64,000 nucleotides of DNA from Gammaproteobacteria bacterium (GCA_013697705.1 JACCWJ010000027.1:62001-126000); one strand, 5' to 3'. Shown: positions 17,726 through 29,003, numbered from the stretch's first letter. Notes: generated by a model not told the origin, from the letters alone. A program made the numbers and translations.

Positions 17726-18481
17726 CTACAAACGCTTGGTTTCGTTTGGATAATTCACCTTAAGTACTTCTAAAGCATCATTGGCTAACTCATCATCCCC
17801 GAGGGCGCGATAGGACTTAACCATAATTACTAATGCCGTAGGAACCTGAGGGGTACCCGGTAAATGCTGAACAATATAACTGGCTCTATTAGCGGCAGCT
17901 ACATAAGCATGGCGATTGAAATAGAACTCTGCAATTTGCAGTTCATGCCGAGCGAGTAAATTTTTTATATGGACCATTCGTTTTTGGGCATCGGCTGCAT
18001 AAATGCAGCTGGGATACAACTGAAGTAGTCTTTGAAAATCCACAAATGCATGTGACAAACTGGCGAGATCACGTTTTGCTGGGTCACAAGGAAATGCGTT
18101 ATAAATCCAGCTAATATTTCGATCCATGTTCACCACTCCCCGCAAATAATAAACGTAGGCGATTTTGGGACTCATGGGATAGAGACGAATATATCGATCT
18201 GAAGCCGCAATAGCAGAGTCAGGATCGCCTGCCTTGTAATAGGCATAGATTAAATCAACTTGGGTTTGCTCTGCTCTCGGGTCAAAGGGATATAACGCAT
18301 CGAAGGCTTCAAACTCTGCCACGGCTTCCTTAAAATGCTTTTTAGAAAGTGAGCGCTCTCCCTTAACAAAAATCTCTTGAGGAGGTTTACCCTTATACGC
18401 CTCAGAGCCAGTAGGAGGAGCCGCGCATCCTGCTAAATAAAAAAGCACGAATACTAAAATTATCCATTTGTCGTTTTTCAT
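17726..18481 (-). CDS. bamD: Outer-membrane protein assembly factor BamD
   Basis: 251 aa lipoprotein with lipobox FYLAGC (lipidated C19). The body is TPR-like from about residue 37, with LSKKHFKEAVAEFEAFDALYPF as the first repeat, and YYLRGVVNMDRN near 107, typical of BamD/ComL. It is the essential lipoprotein of the BAM complex that folds beta-barrel proteins into the outer membrane. It is divergent from rluD, as in many gammaproteobacteria. The short inverted repeat at 17703-17717 lies just past its stop and could help termination. Confidence 0.93.
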   Translation of the reverse strand: MKNDKWIILVFVLFYLAGCAAPPTGSEAYKGKPPQEIFVKGERSLSKKHFKEAVAEFEAFDALYPFDPRAEQTQVDLIYAYYKAGDPDSAIAASDRYIRLYPMSPKIAYVYYLRGVVNMDRNISWIYNAFPCDPAKRDLASLSHAFVDFQRLLQLYPSCIYAADAQKRMVHIKNLLARHELQIAEFYFNRHAYVAAANRASYIVQHLPGTPQVPTALVIMVKSYRALGDDELANDALEVLKVNYPNETKRL

Positions 18482-18564
18482 TTTTAATCTTATGAGTTAA
18501 ATTACAGGTTCGGAATTATAAACAATATGTAGTTATCTTGGTCAATACTTAAATACCATAAATT

Positions 18565-19524
18565 ATGAATCAAATACATCTTAACAATATCATTAGCGAC
18601 GACCTAGCGGGTTTTCGCCTAGATCAAGCACTCGCAAAATTATTTCCCCAATTTTCCCGTTCCCAGCTACAGCAATGGATTGAGAAGGGAGGAGTGACAG
18701 TAAATCAAAAAAAAATCATCAAAAGTAAGGATCGCGTTTATCCCGGGCAGAAGGTCGAATTAAATGTGACCCTTGAAAATAGAGAAGAATGGACAGCAGA
18801 AGCCCTCCCCTTGGATATTGTTTTTGAAGATGAATCTTTATTAGTCATCAATAAGCCCCCTGGCCTGGTAGTGCATCCTGGAGCAGGTAACCTACGCTCT
18901 ACCCTGGTTAATGCTCTCCTTTACTACGATACTGAATTACAAAAGCTGCCCCGAGCAGGGTTGATCCATAGGTTAGATAAGGATACGTCGGGCTTGCTCT
19001 TAATTGCGCGAAATTTAACGGCTTTTCACCATCTATCACAGCAAATGCAACAGAGAACGATCCACCGCTCTTATGCAGCTATCGTAGAGGGATCCCCAAA
19101 ACTCATGGATACTATTAACCTGGCCATTGGACGCCACCCCACGCAACGTACCAAAATGTCGGTTTTAATGCATGGTGGTAGATCGGCTGTGACGCATTTT
19201 AAAGTGTTAGAAAAGTTTTTAACGCATGCCTATTTAGATATAGAACTCGAGACAGGAAGAACGCATCAAATCCGGGTCCATATGGCTTATATTAATCACC
19301 CTATTTTAGGGGATCCAGTTTATGGCAAGTCTCACCGGTATGATCGATTAAGTGAGGAACTATCTCAACAAATAGCAGATTTCAAACGGCAAGCCCTGCA
19401 TGCTAAAAAAATCAGCTTTCGACACCCTGTCACTGAGGAATTAGTTACCCTTGAGTCTAACTTGCCCGATGACTTAGAAAATTTATTGCAGGCTTTTAGA
19501 AAATATAATGCAACTAGCCTATAA
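18565..19524 (+). CDS. rluD: 23S rRNA pseudouridine(1911/1915/1917) synthase RluD
   Basis: 319 aa. An S4 RNA-binding domain (about residues 16-70) precedes the RluA-family catalytic domain. The catalytic aspartate is D138 in LIHRLDKDTSGLL, and ETGRTHQIRVHMAYINHPI is present. It modifies helix 69 of 23S rRNA in the decoding-proximal intersubunit bridge. The bamD/rluD/pgeF neighbourhood is conserved in gammaproteobacteria, which supports RluD rather than RluC. Confidence 0.95.
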   Translation: MNQIHLNNIISDDLAGFRLDQALAKLFPQFSRSQLQQWIEKGGVTVNQKKIIKSKDRVYPGQKVELNVTLENREEWTAEALPLDIVFEDESLLVINKPPGLVVHPGAGNLRSTLVNALLYYDTELQKLPRAGLIHRLDKDTSGLLLIARNLTAFHHLSQQMQQRTIHRSYAAIVEGSPKLMDTINLAIGRHPTQRTKMSVLMHGGRSAVTHFKVLEKFLTHAYLDIELETGRTHQIRVHMAYINHPILGDPVYGKSHRYDRLSEELSQQIADFKRQALHAKKISFRHPVTEELVTLESNLPDDLENLLQAFRKYNATSL

Positions 19525-19580
19525 AAATTATAATTTTTTTGTTAAAATCAGATATTTTATGTGGAAGATAAAATAAAATT

Positions 19581-20324
19581 ATGCAATTTATTAAACCAGA
19601 CTGGCCGGCACCGAGCAATGTATATGCCTACTCTACGACTCGACAACATGGAGAAAGTGACGCCGCTTTTAGTAGCTTTAACCTCGCGGATCATGTGGGT
19701 GATGAACCTCAGCACGTAGCAGATAATAGGTTATTGCTTGCTAAACATTTAAACTTGCCAGCGGAGCCTATCTGGCTAAATCAAATCCACAGCAATAAGG
19801 TGTTGCGGCTAACAGAAGCGCAAGAAACAAAACCTATAGGTGATGCTACTATTACTGATGCCCTAGATACGGTTTGCGCCATTATGACGGCAGATTGTCT
19901 GCCTATATTAATTTGTGATAGAAAAGGCACCCAAGTATCCGCTATTCATGCAGGATGGCGTGGCTTGGCAACGAGTATTATCGAGAATACTATTGATGAA
20001 ATGAAGGAAGACCCCTCACAGCTACTCGCTTGGTTAGGCCCAGCAATTGGCCCCCAAGCATTTGAGGTATCCAGGGACGTATTAGAATCATTTACACCCT
20101 TAGGAGAGCCAACGAATGAGGCGTTCAAACCTAAACCAGGCGTCTCCGATAAATGGCTTGCTAATATATTCTTATTAGCGAAACAAAGGTTGCAGGCACT
20201 GGGGTTAACGTCTATTTATGGAGGAGAATTTTGCACTTATTCGGATCAAAAAAACTTTTACTCTTATCGACGTGATCATGGTATAACTGGCCGAATGGCC
20301 ACATTAATTTGGTTGAGCGCTTAA
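19581..20324 (+). CDS. pgeF: Purine nucleoside phosphorylase/peptidoglycan-editing factor PgeF (YfiH, LACC1 family)
   Basis: 247 aa. The family's zinc/active-site residues are present: H70 (LNQIHSNKV), C106 (MTADCLPILI) and H123 (AIHAGWRGLA), with LGPAIGPQAFEV following and a YSYRRDHGITGRMA C terminus. Members act on purine nucleosides, and E. coli YfiH also edits mis-incorporated peptidoglycan precursors; older annotation as polyphenol oxidase is unlikely. It lies 56 bp after rluD and just before the protease gene. Confidence 0.92.
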   Translation: MQFIKPDWPAPSNVYAYSTTRQHGESDAAFSSFNLADHVGDEPQHVADNRLLLAKHLNLPAEPIWLNQIHSNKVLRLTEAQETKPIGDATITDALDTVCAIMTADCLPILICDRKGTQVSAIHAGWRGLATSIIENTIDEMKEDPSQLLAWLGPAIGPQAFEVSRDVLESFTPLGEPTNEAFKPKPGVSDKWLANIFLLAKQRLQALGLTSIYGGEFCTYSDQKNFYSYRRDHGITGRMATLIWLSA

Positions 20325-20343
20325 AATGTTGAGGAAACTTACG

Positions 20344-21705
20344 ATGACAAAAAATTTATGTAGAATGCTGGCGGGGATATTTTTGAGCTTGATAGTAATC
20401 AACTCTGTTTCAGCTAAAGTACCGCCGATGTTGCATGGCAAGGCTGACAATCCTGAATTAGCCAATATGCTTCAAAAAATAATGCCCGCTGTTGTCAACA
20501 TCACTGCGCAAGGAGATGCACCTATGCAGGCTGCCAGCGCTCAAAGACAGCGAGGAGGCGACGCAAATCCTTACAATCCCTTTCCTCGCTTTCAAGCGGT
20601 TGGATCCGGCGTGGTTGTCGATGCTGCGAACGGGTACATTGTCACCAATGCACATGTAATACGTCATGCTGATGTATTAATTGTGTCACTAAGTGACGGT
20701 CGTCGTTTAAAGGCCAGAAAAATTGGTGAAGACCCCGCTACTGATATAGCCGTTTTACAAGTCTATGCTAAATATCTTGAAGCCATCCCTCTTGCAAACT
20801 CGAATGCTGTCAAAGTCGGTGACTTTGTTGCGGCCATTGGCAACCCTTTTGGACTACAACAAACTGTTACCTCTGGTATGGTCAGCGCGTTAAATCGTAG
20901 CGTGGGCATTGAAGGGCCGCTCGGCTATGAAAATTTCATTCAGACAGATGCTTCAATTAATCCAGGTAATTCTGGTGGAGCTTTAGTCGATATAGAAGGA
21001 AAGTTAGTGGGTATAAACACTGCGATTCTCGCCCCCCTCGGTGGCAATATCGGTATTGGTTTTGCTATTCCCAGCAACATGGTCACAAACGTGGCTGCTC
21101 AATTAATAAAATATGGCAAAGTGCAACGAGGCGTTTTAGGAATTATGGTCCAAGATCTAACGCCTGATTTAGCTGATGCTTTTAAAGTGCATGATGCCCG
21201 AGGCGCTTTAGTTACCCTGGTTACGCCGGATTCTTCCGCTCAAAAAGTAGGTTTAAAAGCTAAAGATGTCGTCCAATCTATTAATAATGAAACAATTACT
21301 AATGCCGCCCAGCTTCGCAGTATTGTCGGAACATTACCTGTTGGCAGTAAATTGAATGTGGTTGCATTACGTAATAAAGAGCGTCTTAATTTTAATGCAG
21401 TGATTCAAGATCTTCCCAAAAATGACCTTACCGATCGCAAACCATTGCTTTCAGGCGTAAGACTTAATAATTTTGTGCAACTAGATCCTCAAATTGGGAC
21501 AGTTAAAGGCGTGTTAGTCCTCCAGGTTGATGACTCCAGCAATGCATGGCTTGCTGGCCTAAGACCTGCTGATGTTATTCTTACTGCCAATGAACAACCT
21601 GTAACGGACATTGACCAACTGGTTAAGCTAGCCACACAATCCACCGATCAATTATTATTAAAAGTTAGACGTTCAAACGGAATGATCTACGTAGTGATAA
21701 CTTAA
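20344..21705 (+). CDS. Periplasmic Do/Deg-family serine endoprotease
   Basis: ATG 20344 is chosen because GAGGAA sits 8 bp upstream; an earlier in-frame ATG at 20326 is also possible. 453 aa: signal peptide (cleavage near SVSA, residue 24), trypsin-like domain with H104 (TNAHVIRHAD), D134 (DPATDIAVL) and S210 (NPGNSGGALVD), then PDZ1 (about 270-355) and PDZ2 (about 380-450). Two PDZ domains indicate DegP/DegQ rather than DegS. It degrades or chaperones misfolded periplasmic proteins. The REP element directly follows. Confidence 0.92.
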   Translation: MTKNLCRMLAGIFLSLIVINSVSAKVPPMLHGKADNPELANMLQKIMPAVVNITAQGDAPMQAASAQRQRGGDANPYNPFPRFQAVGSGVVVDAANGYIVTNAHVIRHADVLIVSLSDGRRLKARKIGEDPATDIAVLQVYAKYLEAIPLANSNAVKVGDFVAAIGNPFGLQQTVTSGMVSALNRSVGIEGPLGYENFIQTDASINPGNSGGALVDIEGKLVGINTAILAPLGGNIGIGFAIPSNMVTNVAAQLIKYGKVQRGVLGIMVQDLTPDLADAFKVHDARGALVTLVTPDSSAQKVGLKAKDVVQSINNETITNAAQLRSIVGTLPVGSKLNVVALRNKERLNFNAVIQDLPKNDLTDRKPLLSGVRLNNFVQLDPQIGTVKGVLVLQVDDSSNAWLAGLRPADVILTANEQPVTDIDQLVKLATQSTDQLLLKVRRSNGMIYVVIT

Positions 21706-21720
21706 CTAAATAGACACCTT

Positions 21721-21751
21721 GTAGCCCGGATGTAGCGCAGCGAAATCCGGG
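21721..21751 (+). repeat. REP-like element, copy A
   Basis: 31 bp starting GTAGCCCGGATG and ending GAAATCCGGG, with CCCGGAT/ATCCGGG as the hairpin arms. It lies 15 bp after the protease stop. The same GTAG-headed family recurs at 23540-23626, 43965-43995 and 48218-48238. Confidence 0.8.
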
Positions 21752-21776
21752 ACTTCCCCTGAATTACACCGCTGTT

Positions 21777-22640
21777 TCATACAGAATACTGAAGGCTCCC
21801 TGTATTATCAAAATCTGACCCATGCTCTTCTGGTTGGCTCTTGCCCGATAAACTAAATCTTCTCTCACGTGGATTCGAATCCGCTGCAGGAACTCTCCGA
21901 TAACCCAAAGCCTCTCCTCCCCGCCCCTCTTCCTTACTAAATAAACCCTTGAGAGAATTGGTAAATTTAAAATTATATTTTTTATCAATGATTTCAAATA
22001 TTTTAATAGCGAGCACAACCACAACGGTGGCTATCAGAATAGCCGAAGGGATAATACCCAAACTTAATACCCCGAGAGTACTCAAAGTACTGATCAACGC
22101 TAATGCAGTAACCCCCATTGAAAAAGTGAAATATGTCGCGCCAAAAGCAACCTTATGCTGGGCAGCACTAATTTCTTTCTTCTCTCCGCGGAGTTTAGCT
22201 TGCTGAAGCTTATGATACTTTTGAGTGAGCTCTATACCCGAAATTACGCAGACAGTAGCAGGAATCAGAACCGAGGCGACTGCTGCCGCTAGACTGAATC
22301 CAACCCCCGTAAAAATTAACAAACAACTGGAGAAAGCAATACCAAAACTGCCCGCTCCTATCTTGGCCTGATTCGAACGCATTAGGAATATATTTTTTTG
22401 AAGCTTACGTTTAGCTTTTCTAAAGCCTGAGACACCCTCTGCTATTTCTAAAGGGAAAACCAGAAAACCTGCGGCCCCTAACAATATGGAACCTATTGAT
22501 CCATAGGCTTTAGGTAAGGTATTTTTTAACAGAAAGGGAATGTCATCGAGAACACAGATTGCCTTCTGGCTCAACTTACTACAATTTTTAACAAAATGTT
22601 TAACGCTAGACGCCTTGTTATATTCCTGGGGATTGTGCAT
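21777..22640 (-). CDS. Hypothetical multi-pass membrane protein (effector-like)
   Basis: 287 aa, no recognised family. A hydrophilic N terminus of about 40 residues leads into a glycine-rich hydrophobic region with about five membrane segments between residues 47 and 215, including two paired hairpins (about 92-135 and 165-215). A charged, disordered tail of about 65 residues ends ...GSLQYSV with EE at about position -18, reminiscent of Dot/Icm-type C-terminal signals; that is inference. AGAGGAAAG precedes ATG 22640. A Fur-like dyad and a TATAAT box lie 55-76 bp upstream, suggesting iron-repressed expression. Confidence 0.65.
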   Translation of the reverse strand: MHNPQEYNKASSVKHFVKNCSKLSQKAICVLDDIPFLLKNTLPKAYGSIGSILLGAAGFLVFPLEIAEGVSGFRKAKRKLQKNIFLMRSNQAKIGAGSFGIAFSSCLLIFTGVGFSLAAAVASVLIPATVCVISGIELTQKYHKLQQAKLRGEKKEISAAQHKVAFGATYFTFSMGVTALALISTLSTLGVLSLGIIPSAILIATVVVVLAIKIFEIIDKKYNFKFTNSLKGLFSKEEGRGGEALGYRRVPAADSNPRERRFSLSGKSQPEEHGSDFDNTGSLQYSV

Positions 22641-22694
22641 CTTACTTTCCTCTTTATTTTCGTAGGGATCATAGCTGCATATTCTCTAGATGTA

Positions 22695-22713
22695 AATGAT
22701 AATTGTTCTCATT
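22695..22713 (-). promoter_or_regulatory. Probable Fur box overlapping a -10 element
   Basis: The 19-bp sequence AATGATAATTGTTCTCATT is a near-perfect dyad (7 of 8 outer bases per arm) and matches the classical Fur operator form AATGATAATnnTTnTCATT closely. On the minus strand a TATAAT hexamer (22711-22716) overlaps one edge, so bound Fur would block transcription of the membrane-protein gene that starts at 22640. Confidence 0.65.
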
Positions 22714-22757
22714 ATAGGAGGAGGATAATACATGGAGGATAGAGGAGTAGCGCCTGG

Positions 22758-23516
22758 TTAGACGGGGTTATCTATATCTACAAAGTGATGGATAAGATTA
22801 AATTTTTGGCTGAGATGCTCTCCAAGCGCCTTCACACCATAGCGTTCTGTAGCGTGATGACCTGCGGCATAAAAGTGAATATTATTTTCCTTAGCCAGAT
22901 GGAAAGTCCTTTCTGAAACCTCTCCCGTAAGATAAGCATCGATATTTTGATCAATTGCCTGTGATAAATAATCCTGAGCACCCCCCGTACACCACGCGAC
23001 TGTTTCAATAGAGCGATCATTACTTTCAATGTGTAATGGGGTACGCAAAAGTTTTCTTGCAATCAGCTCTGAAAATAACTCTCCGGATAATGCCCGGGGT
23101 AATCTGCCTTTGTAACCTAGATTTAAACCAGGTTCGACTTCAAAAGTTTCAATATTTTCTAATCCCAGAAGCTGACCCAGCTGAATATTGTTGCCATAGA
23201 GCGGGTGGGCATCTAAAGGTAGATGGTAGGCCAGTAAATTGATTTCATTTAGAAGTAATGCTTTGATGCGCCGGTATTTCATGCCAACTATTGAGGGAGA
23301 TTCATTCTTCCAAAAAAAACCATGATGTACCAGGAGGGCATCCGCTTGCAACTCAATAGCGGCTTCAATCAGTGCTTGACTAGCGCTGACTCCCGTTACC
23401 AATGTTTTTATGGTGGAATTACCTTGTACTTGCAACCCATTAGGACAGTAATCACGAAATAGTTGAGGTTGCAGTAAATCATTTAAATAATTAATAACCG
23501 TACTTAATTCAATCAC
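22758..23516 (-). CDS. Nif3-like dinuclear metal-centre hexameric protein (YbgI)
   Basis: 252 aa from GTG 23516. The frame stays open another 21 codons upstream, but that part is translated from the REP element and is not credible. NIF3/YbgI features: YCPNGLQVQG near residues 22-31, LLVHHGFFW near 65 (metal ligands), AYHLPLDAHPLYGNN near 97-111, a TGEVSERTFH segment and a C-terminal GHHATERYGVKALGEHL. These proteins form toroidal hexamers with two metal ions per subunit; E. coli YbgI is implicated in GTP cyclohydrolase-like or DNA-repair roles that remain unproven. Confidence 0.88.
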   Translation of the reverse strand: MIELSTVINYLNDLLQPQLFRDYCPNGLQVQGNSTIKTLVTGVSASQALIEAAIELQADALLVHHGFFWKNESPSIVGMKYRRIKALLLNEINLLAYHLPLDAHPLYGNNIQLGQLLGLENIETFEVEPGLNLGYKGRLPRALSGELFSELIARKLLRTPLHIESNDRSIETVAWCTGGAQDYLSQAIDQNIDAYLTGEVSERTFHLAKENNIHFYAAGHHATERYGVKALGEHLSQKFNLIHHFVDIDNPV

Positions 23517-23539
23517 TTTGATTACCTTTGTGGCCTTTG

Positions 23540-23626
23540 TAGCCTGGATGCAGCACAGCGAAATCCGGGGTTTTGTCACGGGAAGGCAAAAAACCCCGGA
23601 TTTCGCTTGCGCTACATCCAGGCTAC
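23540..23626. repeat. Paired inverted REP elements (BIME-like)
   Basis: Two head-to-head REP copies: the left starts GTAGCCTGGATG at 23540 and the right, on the opposite strand, ends at 23626. They pair over about 38 bp with a few mismatches, enclosing a short centre. The pair fills the gap between murA and nif3 and also encodes the spurious N-terminal extension of nif3. Confidence 0.85.
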
Positions 23627-23628
23627 TT

Positions 23629-25211
<1,583 letters not shown>

Positions 25212-25213
25212 TA

Positions 25214-25795
25214 CTATTGCGCCTTTAAACGATTCATAAGCCCAGCCAAGCCTTTTTGTTGCAAAATACTATCAAATTGAGATCGATAGCTGCTAATCAT
25301 GCTAATACCTTCGACACTAAAATCATACACTTTCCAAGCGCCGCCAGATTGGACTAATCGATAACTCACAGGAATACGCTGACCTGATTTTCGAAGGACA
25401 ACACTTTCCACTTGTGGTCTTGCAGCAGCGCTATCTCTCATAGGTTTGAACTCAATGGTTTCGCCATTAAAAGTAGAGAGTGGCGCTGCATAGACTTTAA
25501 TAACTAAATTGGTAAATGCACGTTTAAACTCTTCGCGTTCAGCGGGAGTTGCTTTTGCCCAATATTCACGGCCCACAACAGATCGAGACATTGTTTCAAG
25601 GTCAACATGAGGTAATAGCACGCGATTGATAATACCGCCAACGACTTGTTTGTTAATATTTCCTTGATTTTTATTGAGTTCTGAGAGCATTTGATTAGAA
25701 ACTTGTTTTAACATTTCTGCCGGCGCCGCATCCGCCAACGCTGTGAGCGTAGATAGTAAAAATAGAAATGATAAACAATATGCTTTAATTTTCAT
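25214..25795 (-). CDS. mlaC: Periplasmic phospholipid shuttle MlaC
   Basis: 193 aa with a signal peptide (cleavage near LADAAPAE, residue 22). Typical MlaC/Ttg2D fold: VDLETMSRSVVGREYW near residues 75-90, FKRAFTNLVIKVYA, then VSYRLVQSGGAWKVYDFSVEG near 150. It carries lipids between the outer-membrane MlaA complex and inner-membrane MlaFEDB, maintaining outer-membrane asymmetry. mlaA itself is not in this window. Confidence 0.93.
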   Translation of the reverse strand: MKIKAYCLSFLFLLSTLTALADAAPAEMLKQVSNQMLSELNKNQGNINKQVVGGIINRVLLPHVDLETMSRSVVGREYWAKATPAEREEFKRAFTNLVIKVYAAPLSTFNGETIEFKPMRDSAAARPQVESVVLRKSGQRIPVSYRLVQSGGAWKVYDFSVEGISMISSYRSQFDSILQQKGLAGLMNRLKAQ

Positions 25796-25812
25796 AAATT
25801 CCTCCTAGGTTA

Positions 25813-26283
25813 TTAATCTTTGTTCTTCATACTAAACAACAGTTGGCCAATTAAATTTTCGAGTATTAACGCAGGATGCGTATTATTAATTACATCTCCA
25901 TTTTTTAGAGCTACTTCTTCAAAGCCGGGAGTAAGTCCTACATAATTTGAACCCAACAAGCCCTCGGTTAAGATATTTGCTGAAGTATCGGTAGGAAGAT
26001 TATTCTCATGTTTATTGATGAGCAACGTCACCTTTGCTTTAAAGTGTTGATTTTGTAATTCAATTTTCTCAATTTGGCCAATTTTGACGCCTGCAATTCG
26101 AACCGGAGCCCTTTCCTTGAGGGAGCCAATGTTATCGAACTCTGCCACCAAGCGATAATATTCCGAAGCCCGGCCTTGACTTAAACCACTTACTTTTAAT
26201 CCTAACAATAATAAGGAAAGCAAAGCCGCTATCATAAAAAGGCCAACTGTCATTTCTACTATTTTCTTTTGCACAATTACCAT
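25813..26283 (-). CDS. mlaD: MCE-domain lipid-binding subunit MlaD
   Basis: 156 aa: one N-terminal membrane segment (about residues 13-30) and a single MCE domain (about 41-120) with [20 protein letters not shown], where V-R-I-A-G-V is the family core. MlaD forms the hexameric ring of the MlaFEDB importer. The start overlaps mlaE by 7 nt. A short tail lacks any long extension. Confidence 0.93.
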   Translation of the reverse strand: MVIVQKKIVEMTVGLFMIAALLSLLLLGLKVSGLSQGRASEYYRLVAEFDNIGSLKERAPVRIAGVKIGQIEKIELQNQHFKAKVTLLINKHENNLPTDTSANILTEGLLGSNYVGLTPGFEEVALKNGDVINNTHPALILENLIGQLLFSMKNKD

Positions 26284-27059
26284 CCTTCTAACATGACCGC
26301 AGTCAAAATAAAATCGAAACCCAAAATGGCTAACGATGAGAAAACCACGGTTCGGGTCGTTGCTCTACTTATGCCAGGCGCAGTGGGTTCACAATAAAAC
26401 CCTTGATATACCGCAATCCACGTCACAATAAAACCAAAGACCAAACTCTTAATAATGCCGTTAACTATATCTAAACGGAAATCCACAGCGGATTGCATAT
26501 TTGACCAAAAAGATCCTGCATCAATCCCCAGCCATTCTACTCCGACTAGAAAGCCGCCATAAATAGCAACAATGTTGAAAATAACCGTCAACATTGGCAT
26601 GGAGATAAAACCCGCCCAGAAACGGGGGGAAATAACACGCCATAAAGGATCAACTGCCATAATTTCCATACTTGAAAGCTGTTCCGTTGCGCTCATCAAG
26701 CCAATTTCAGCCGTAAGTGCCGTACCCGCACGTCCTGCAAATAACAAAGCAGTGACCACCGGTCCAAGTTCTCTAACTACACTTAAGGCGACTAATTGAC
26801 CTAGCTGTTGTTCGGCGCCGAAATGCCGCAAGGTATGATATCCCTGTAATCCCAGCACCAATCCAATGAAAAGTCCCGAAACCAAAATTACCAGTAATGA
26901 TAGTACACCTACACTAAAAAGTTGTTGTACAACCAACGAAAAACTTGCTTTCAACCTCGGTCGTCGCAGTAGAGTCTTAACTAAAAAAGTGCCTGAACGC
27001 CCTAAACGAGTAAAGAATAGCACGCCTATCTGACCAAATGTTTGTATCCACATTGTCAC
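26277..27059 (-). CDS. mlaE: ABC permease MlaE
   Basis: 260 aa integral membrane protein of the MlaE/DUF140 family, with about five or six membrane helices. Family motifs: [18 protein letters not shown] (residues about 98-115), then [21 protein letters not shown], with the conserved Glu coupling region. It is the transmembrane subunit of the Mla phospholipid transporter. Its ATG overlaps the stop of mlaF by 4 nt. Confidence 0.95.
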   Translation of the reverse strand: MTMWIQTFGQIGVLFFTRLGRSGTFLVKTLLRRPRLKASFSLVVQQLFSVGVLSLLVILVSGLFIGLVLGLQGYHTLRHFGAEQQLGQLVALSVVRELGPVVTALLFAGRAGTALTAEIGLMSATEQLSSMEIMAVDPLWRVISPRFWAGFISMPMLTVIFNIVAIYGGFLVGVEWLGIDAGSFWSNMQSAVDFRLDIVNGIIKSLVFGFIVTWIAVYQGFYCEPTAPGISRATTRTVVFSSLAILGFDFILTAVMLEGW

Positions 27060-27874
27060 AGTTTTAAATCCTCTTCGTAACTATTTCCTGGATAATGAAA
27101 TGGAACCGTGCCATCAGGTAATCCTTCCATAAATTGATGGACATCGGGTGATTTTGAGGAGGCAATCTCTTGCGGCGTACCCTGACCAATAATTTTTCCA
27201 TTAAATAAGATGTAAATATAGTCTGCAATAGAGGAAGTTTCTGCCACATCATGGGAAACAATAATAGAGGTGACTCCCAATACTTGATTAATTTTCTTAA
27301 TAAGAGAGACAAGCACTCCCATTGTGATTGGATCTTGGCCTGTAAAAGGTTCATCGTACATGAGTAGGTCTGGATCAAGCGCCAAACATCTTGCTAAGGC
27401 TACTCGTCGTGACATACCTCCCGATAATTGATTGGGCTTAAGGTGGCGGGCTCCGCGCAAACCCACCGCTTGTAATTTCATAATAACTAAATCGTGAATC
27501 ATTTCTTTTGGAAGGTTGGTATGTTCTCTCAATGGAAAAGCCACGTTTTCATAGACATTCAAATTGGTAAATAAAGCCCCACTTTGAAACAGAACCCCAA
27601 TTCGACGCCTAAGCGCATAAAGTTCAGGGCGACTGAGTTTATGCACATCCAAACCATCCACTAAAACACTTCCAGAACGCGCCTTAAGTTGGGCGCTGAT
27701 CAATTTTAAAAGAGTTGTTTTGCCTGTGCCACTTGGGCCCATTATGGCTGTTATTTTTCCACGAGGGATTTGAAGATTAATTTTATCGAAGACAACACGA
27801 TCCCCAAAAGCATATGTTAAGTCATTTATTTTTATAAAATGGTCATTTTTCGTACTATGGTCCATATCACCCAT
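27056..27874 (-). CDS. mlaF: ABC ATPase MlaF
   Basis: 272 aa. Walker [12 protein letters not shown] near residues 46-56, signature [13 protein letters not shown] near 144, and Walker [15 protein letters not shown]. The C-terminal segment ([17 protein letters not shown]) is the MlaF-type extension that contacts the neighbouring protomer. It starts the minus-strand operon mlaF-E-D-C-B-murA. The 147 bp to kdsD must contain divergent promoters for two envelope operons. Confidence 0.95.
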   Translation of the reverse strand: MGDMDHSTKNDHFIKINDLTYAFGDRVVFDKINLQIPRGKITAIMGPSGTGKTTLLKLISAQLKARSGSVLVDGLDVHKLSRPELYALRRRIGVLFQSGALFTNLNVYENVAFPLREHTNLPKEMIHDLVIMKLQAVGLRGARHLKPNQLSGGMSRRVALARCLALDPDLLMYDEPFTGQDPITMGVLVSLIKKINQVLGVTSIIVSHDVAETSSIADYIYILFNGKIIGQGTPQEIASSKSPDVHQFMEGLPDGTVPFHYPGNSYEEDLKL

Positions 27875-28021
27875 TCTTTATTATCCCCGAAACAAAGTAT
27901 ATATTTAGCACAGCCGGTTATGGGACACAACTCCCCATTTATATAAGCTACCGAGAATAATGAATCTAGTTTATAATGCCGAACTCAAAAATAATCTACT
28001 ACTCAATGTTGCAGAAGATAA

Positions 28022-28993
28022 ATGATAAATGCGAATAATCTCTACGAGTCCGCCCGCTTAGTAATTAATATCGAGATAGATGCAATCAAAAGCTTATTAG
28101 CGAGTATAAATGATGATTTTGGTAAAGCTTGCCGTTATTTTCTTGATTGTGAAGGCCGAGTCATTGTTTTAGGTATGGGAAAATCAGGGCATATTGGAAA
28201 TAAAATTGCTGCCACCTTAGCCAGCACAGGCACACCCTCTTTTTTTATACACCCAGCTGAAGCCAGCCATGGCGATATGGGCATGGTGACCAGAAAAGAT
28301 GTAATTCTCGCCATTTCCAATTCTGGCGAAACCAACGAAATTTTAAATTTATTACCTTTTATCAATCACCTTGCAATACCGATGATTACTATGACAGGTA
28401 ATCCATTATCCACACTAGCTCGAAAAGCGACTGTAAATATAGATATAAATGTTCCTAAGGAAGCTTGTCCGCTCGGGCTGGCCCCCACTTCTAGCACCAC
28501 CGCAACGCTTGTTATGGGTGATGCTATCGCTATCGCTCTTCTAGAAGCGCGGGGGTTTACAGCAGAAAATTTTGCCTTATTTCACCCCGGCGGAAGCTTA
28601 GGCAAACGATTATTATTGAAAATTCAAGATCTGATGCGAACGGGCTCCCAATTGCCCAGCGTACTTGAAACGGCATCTATAAGAGAAGCCCTTGTTGAAA
28701 TGACGCAAAAAAATTTGGGAATGACCTCGGTTGTTAGTGAACAGAATAAGTTGGTCGGCATTTATACCGATGGTGATTTAAGACGCACCCTTCATAAGAA
28801 CATCAACCTGCATGAAACATCGATTAATGTTGTGATGACAAAATCATGTAAAACTATTGCCCCAAACCTACTCGCCATAGAAGCATTACAGATAATGGAA
28901 AATCATAAAATCACCTCCCTCTTAGTAGTAGATCACCACGATAACTTAGTGGGCGTAGCTCACTTACATGACTTATTAAACGCTGGATTATAA
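28022..28993 (+). CDS. kdsD: Arabinose-5-phosphate isomerase KdsD
   Basis: 323 aa: SIS domain (GMGKSGHIGNKIAATLASTG near residues 51-70; HGDMGMV; SNSGET) followed by two CBS domains (about 205-320). It isomerises ribulose-5-P to arabinose-5-P, the first step to Kdo for LPS. First gene of kdsD-kdsC-lptC-lptA-lptB-hprK-EIIA-HPr, with gaps of at most 10 bp throughout. Confidence 0.96.
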   Translation: MINANNLYESARLVINIEIDAIKSLLASINDDFGKACRYFLDCEGRVIVLGMGKSGHIGNKIAATLASTGTPSFFIHPAEASHGDMGMVTRKDVILAISNSGETNEILNLLPFINHLAIPMITMTGNPLSTLARKATVNIDINVPKEACPLGLAPTSSTTATLVMGDAIAIALLEARGFTAENFALFHPGGSLGKRLLLKIQDLMRTGSQLPSVLETASIREALVEMTQKNLGMTSVVSEQNKLVGIYTDGDLRRTLHKNINLHETSINVVMTKSCKTIAPNLLAIEALQIMENHKITSLLVVDHHDNLVGVAHLHDLLNAGL

Positions 28994-29003
28994 GGGTATT
29001 ATA

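Noticed and set aside
22732-22761. Nine-codon ORF behind a very strong AGGAGG-like site
   Set aside because: The purine-rich run is probably incidental; nothing downstream on the plus strand would benefit from a leader peptide.
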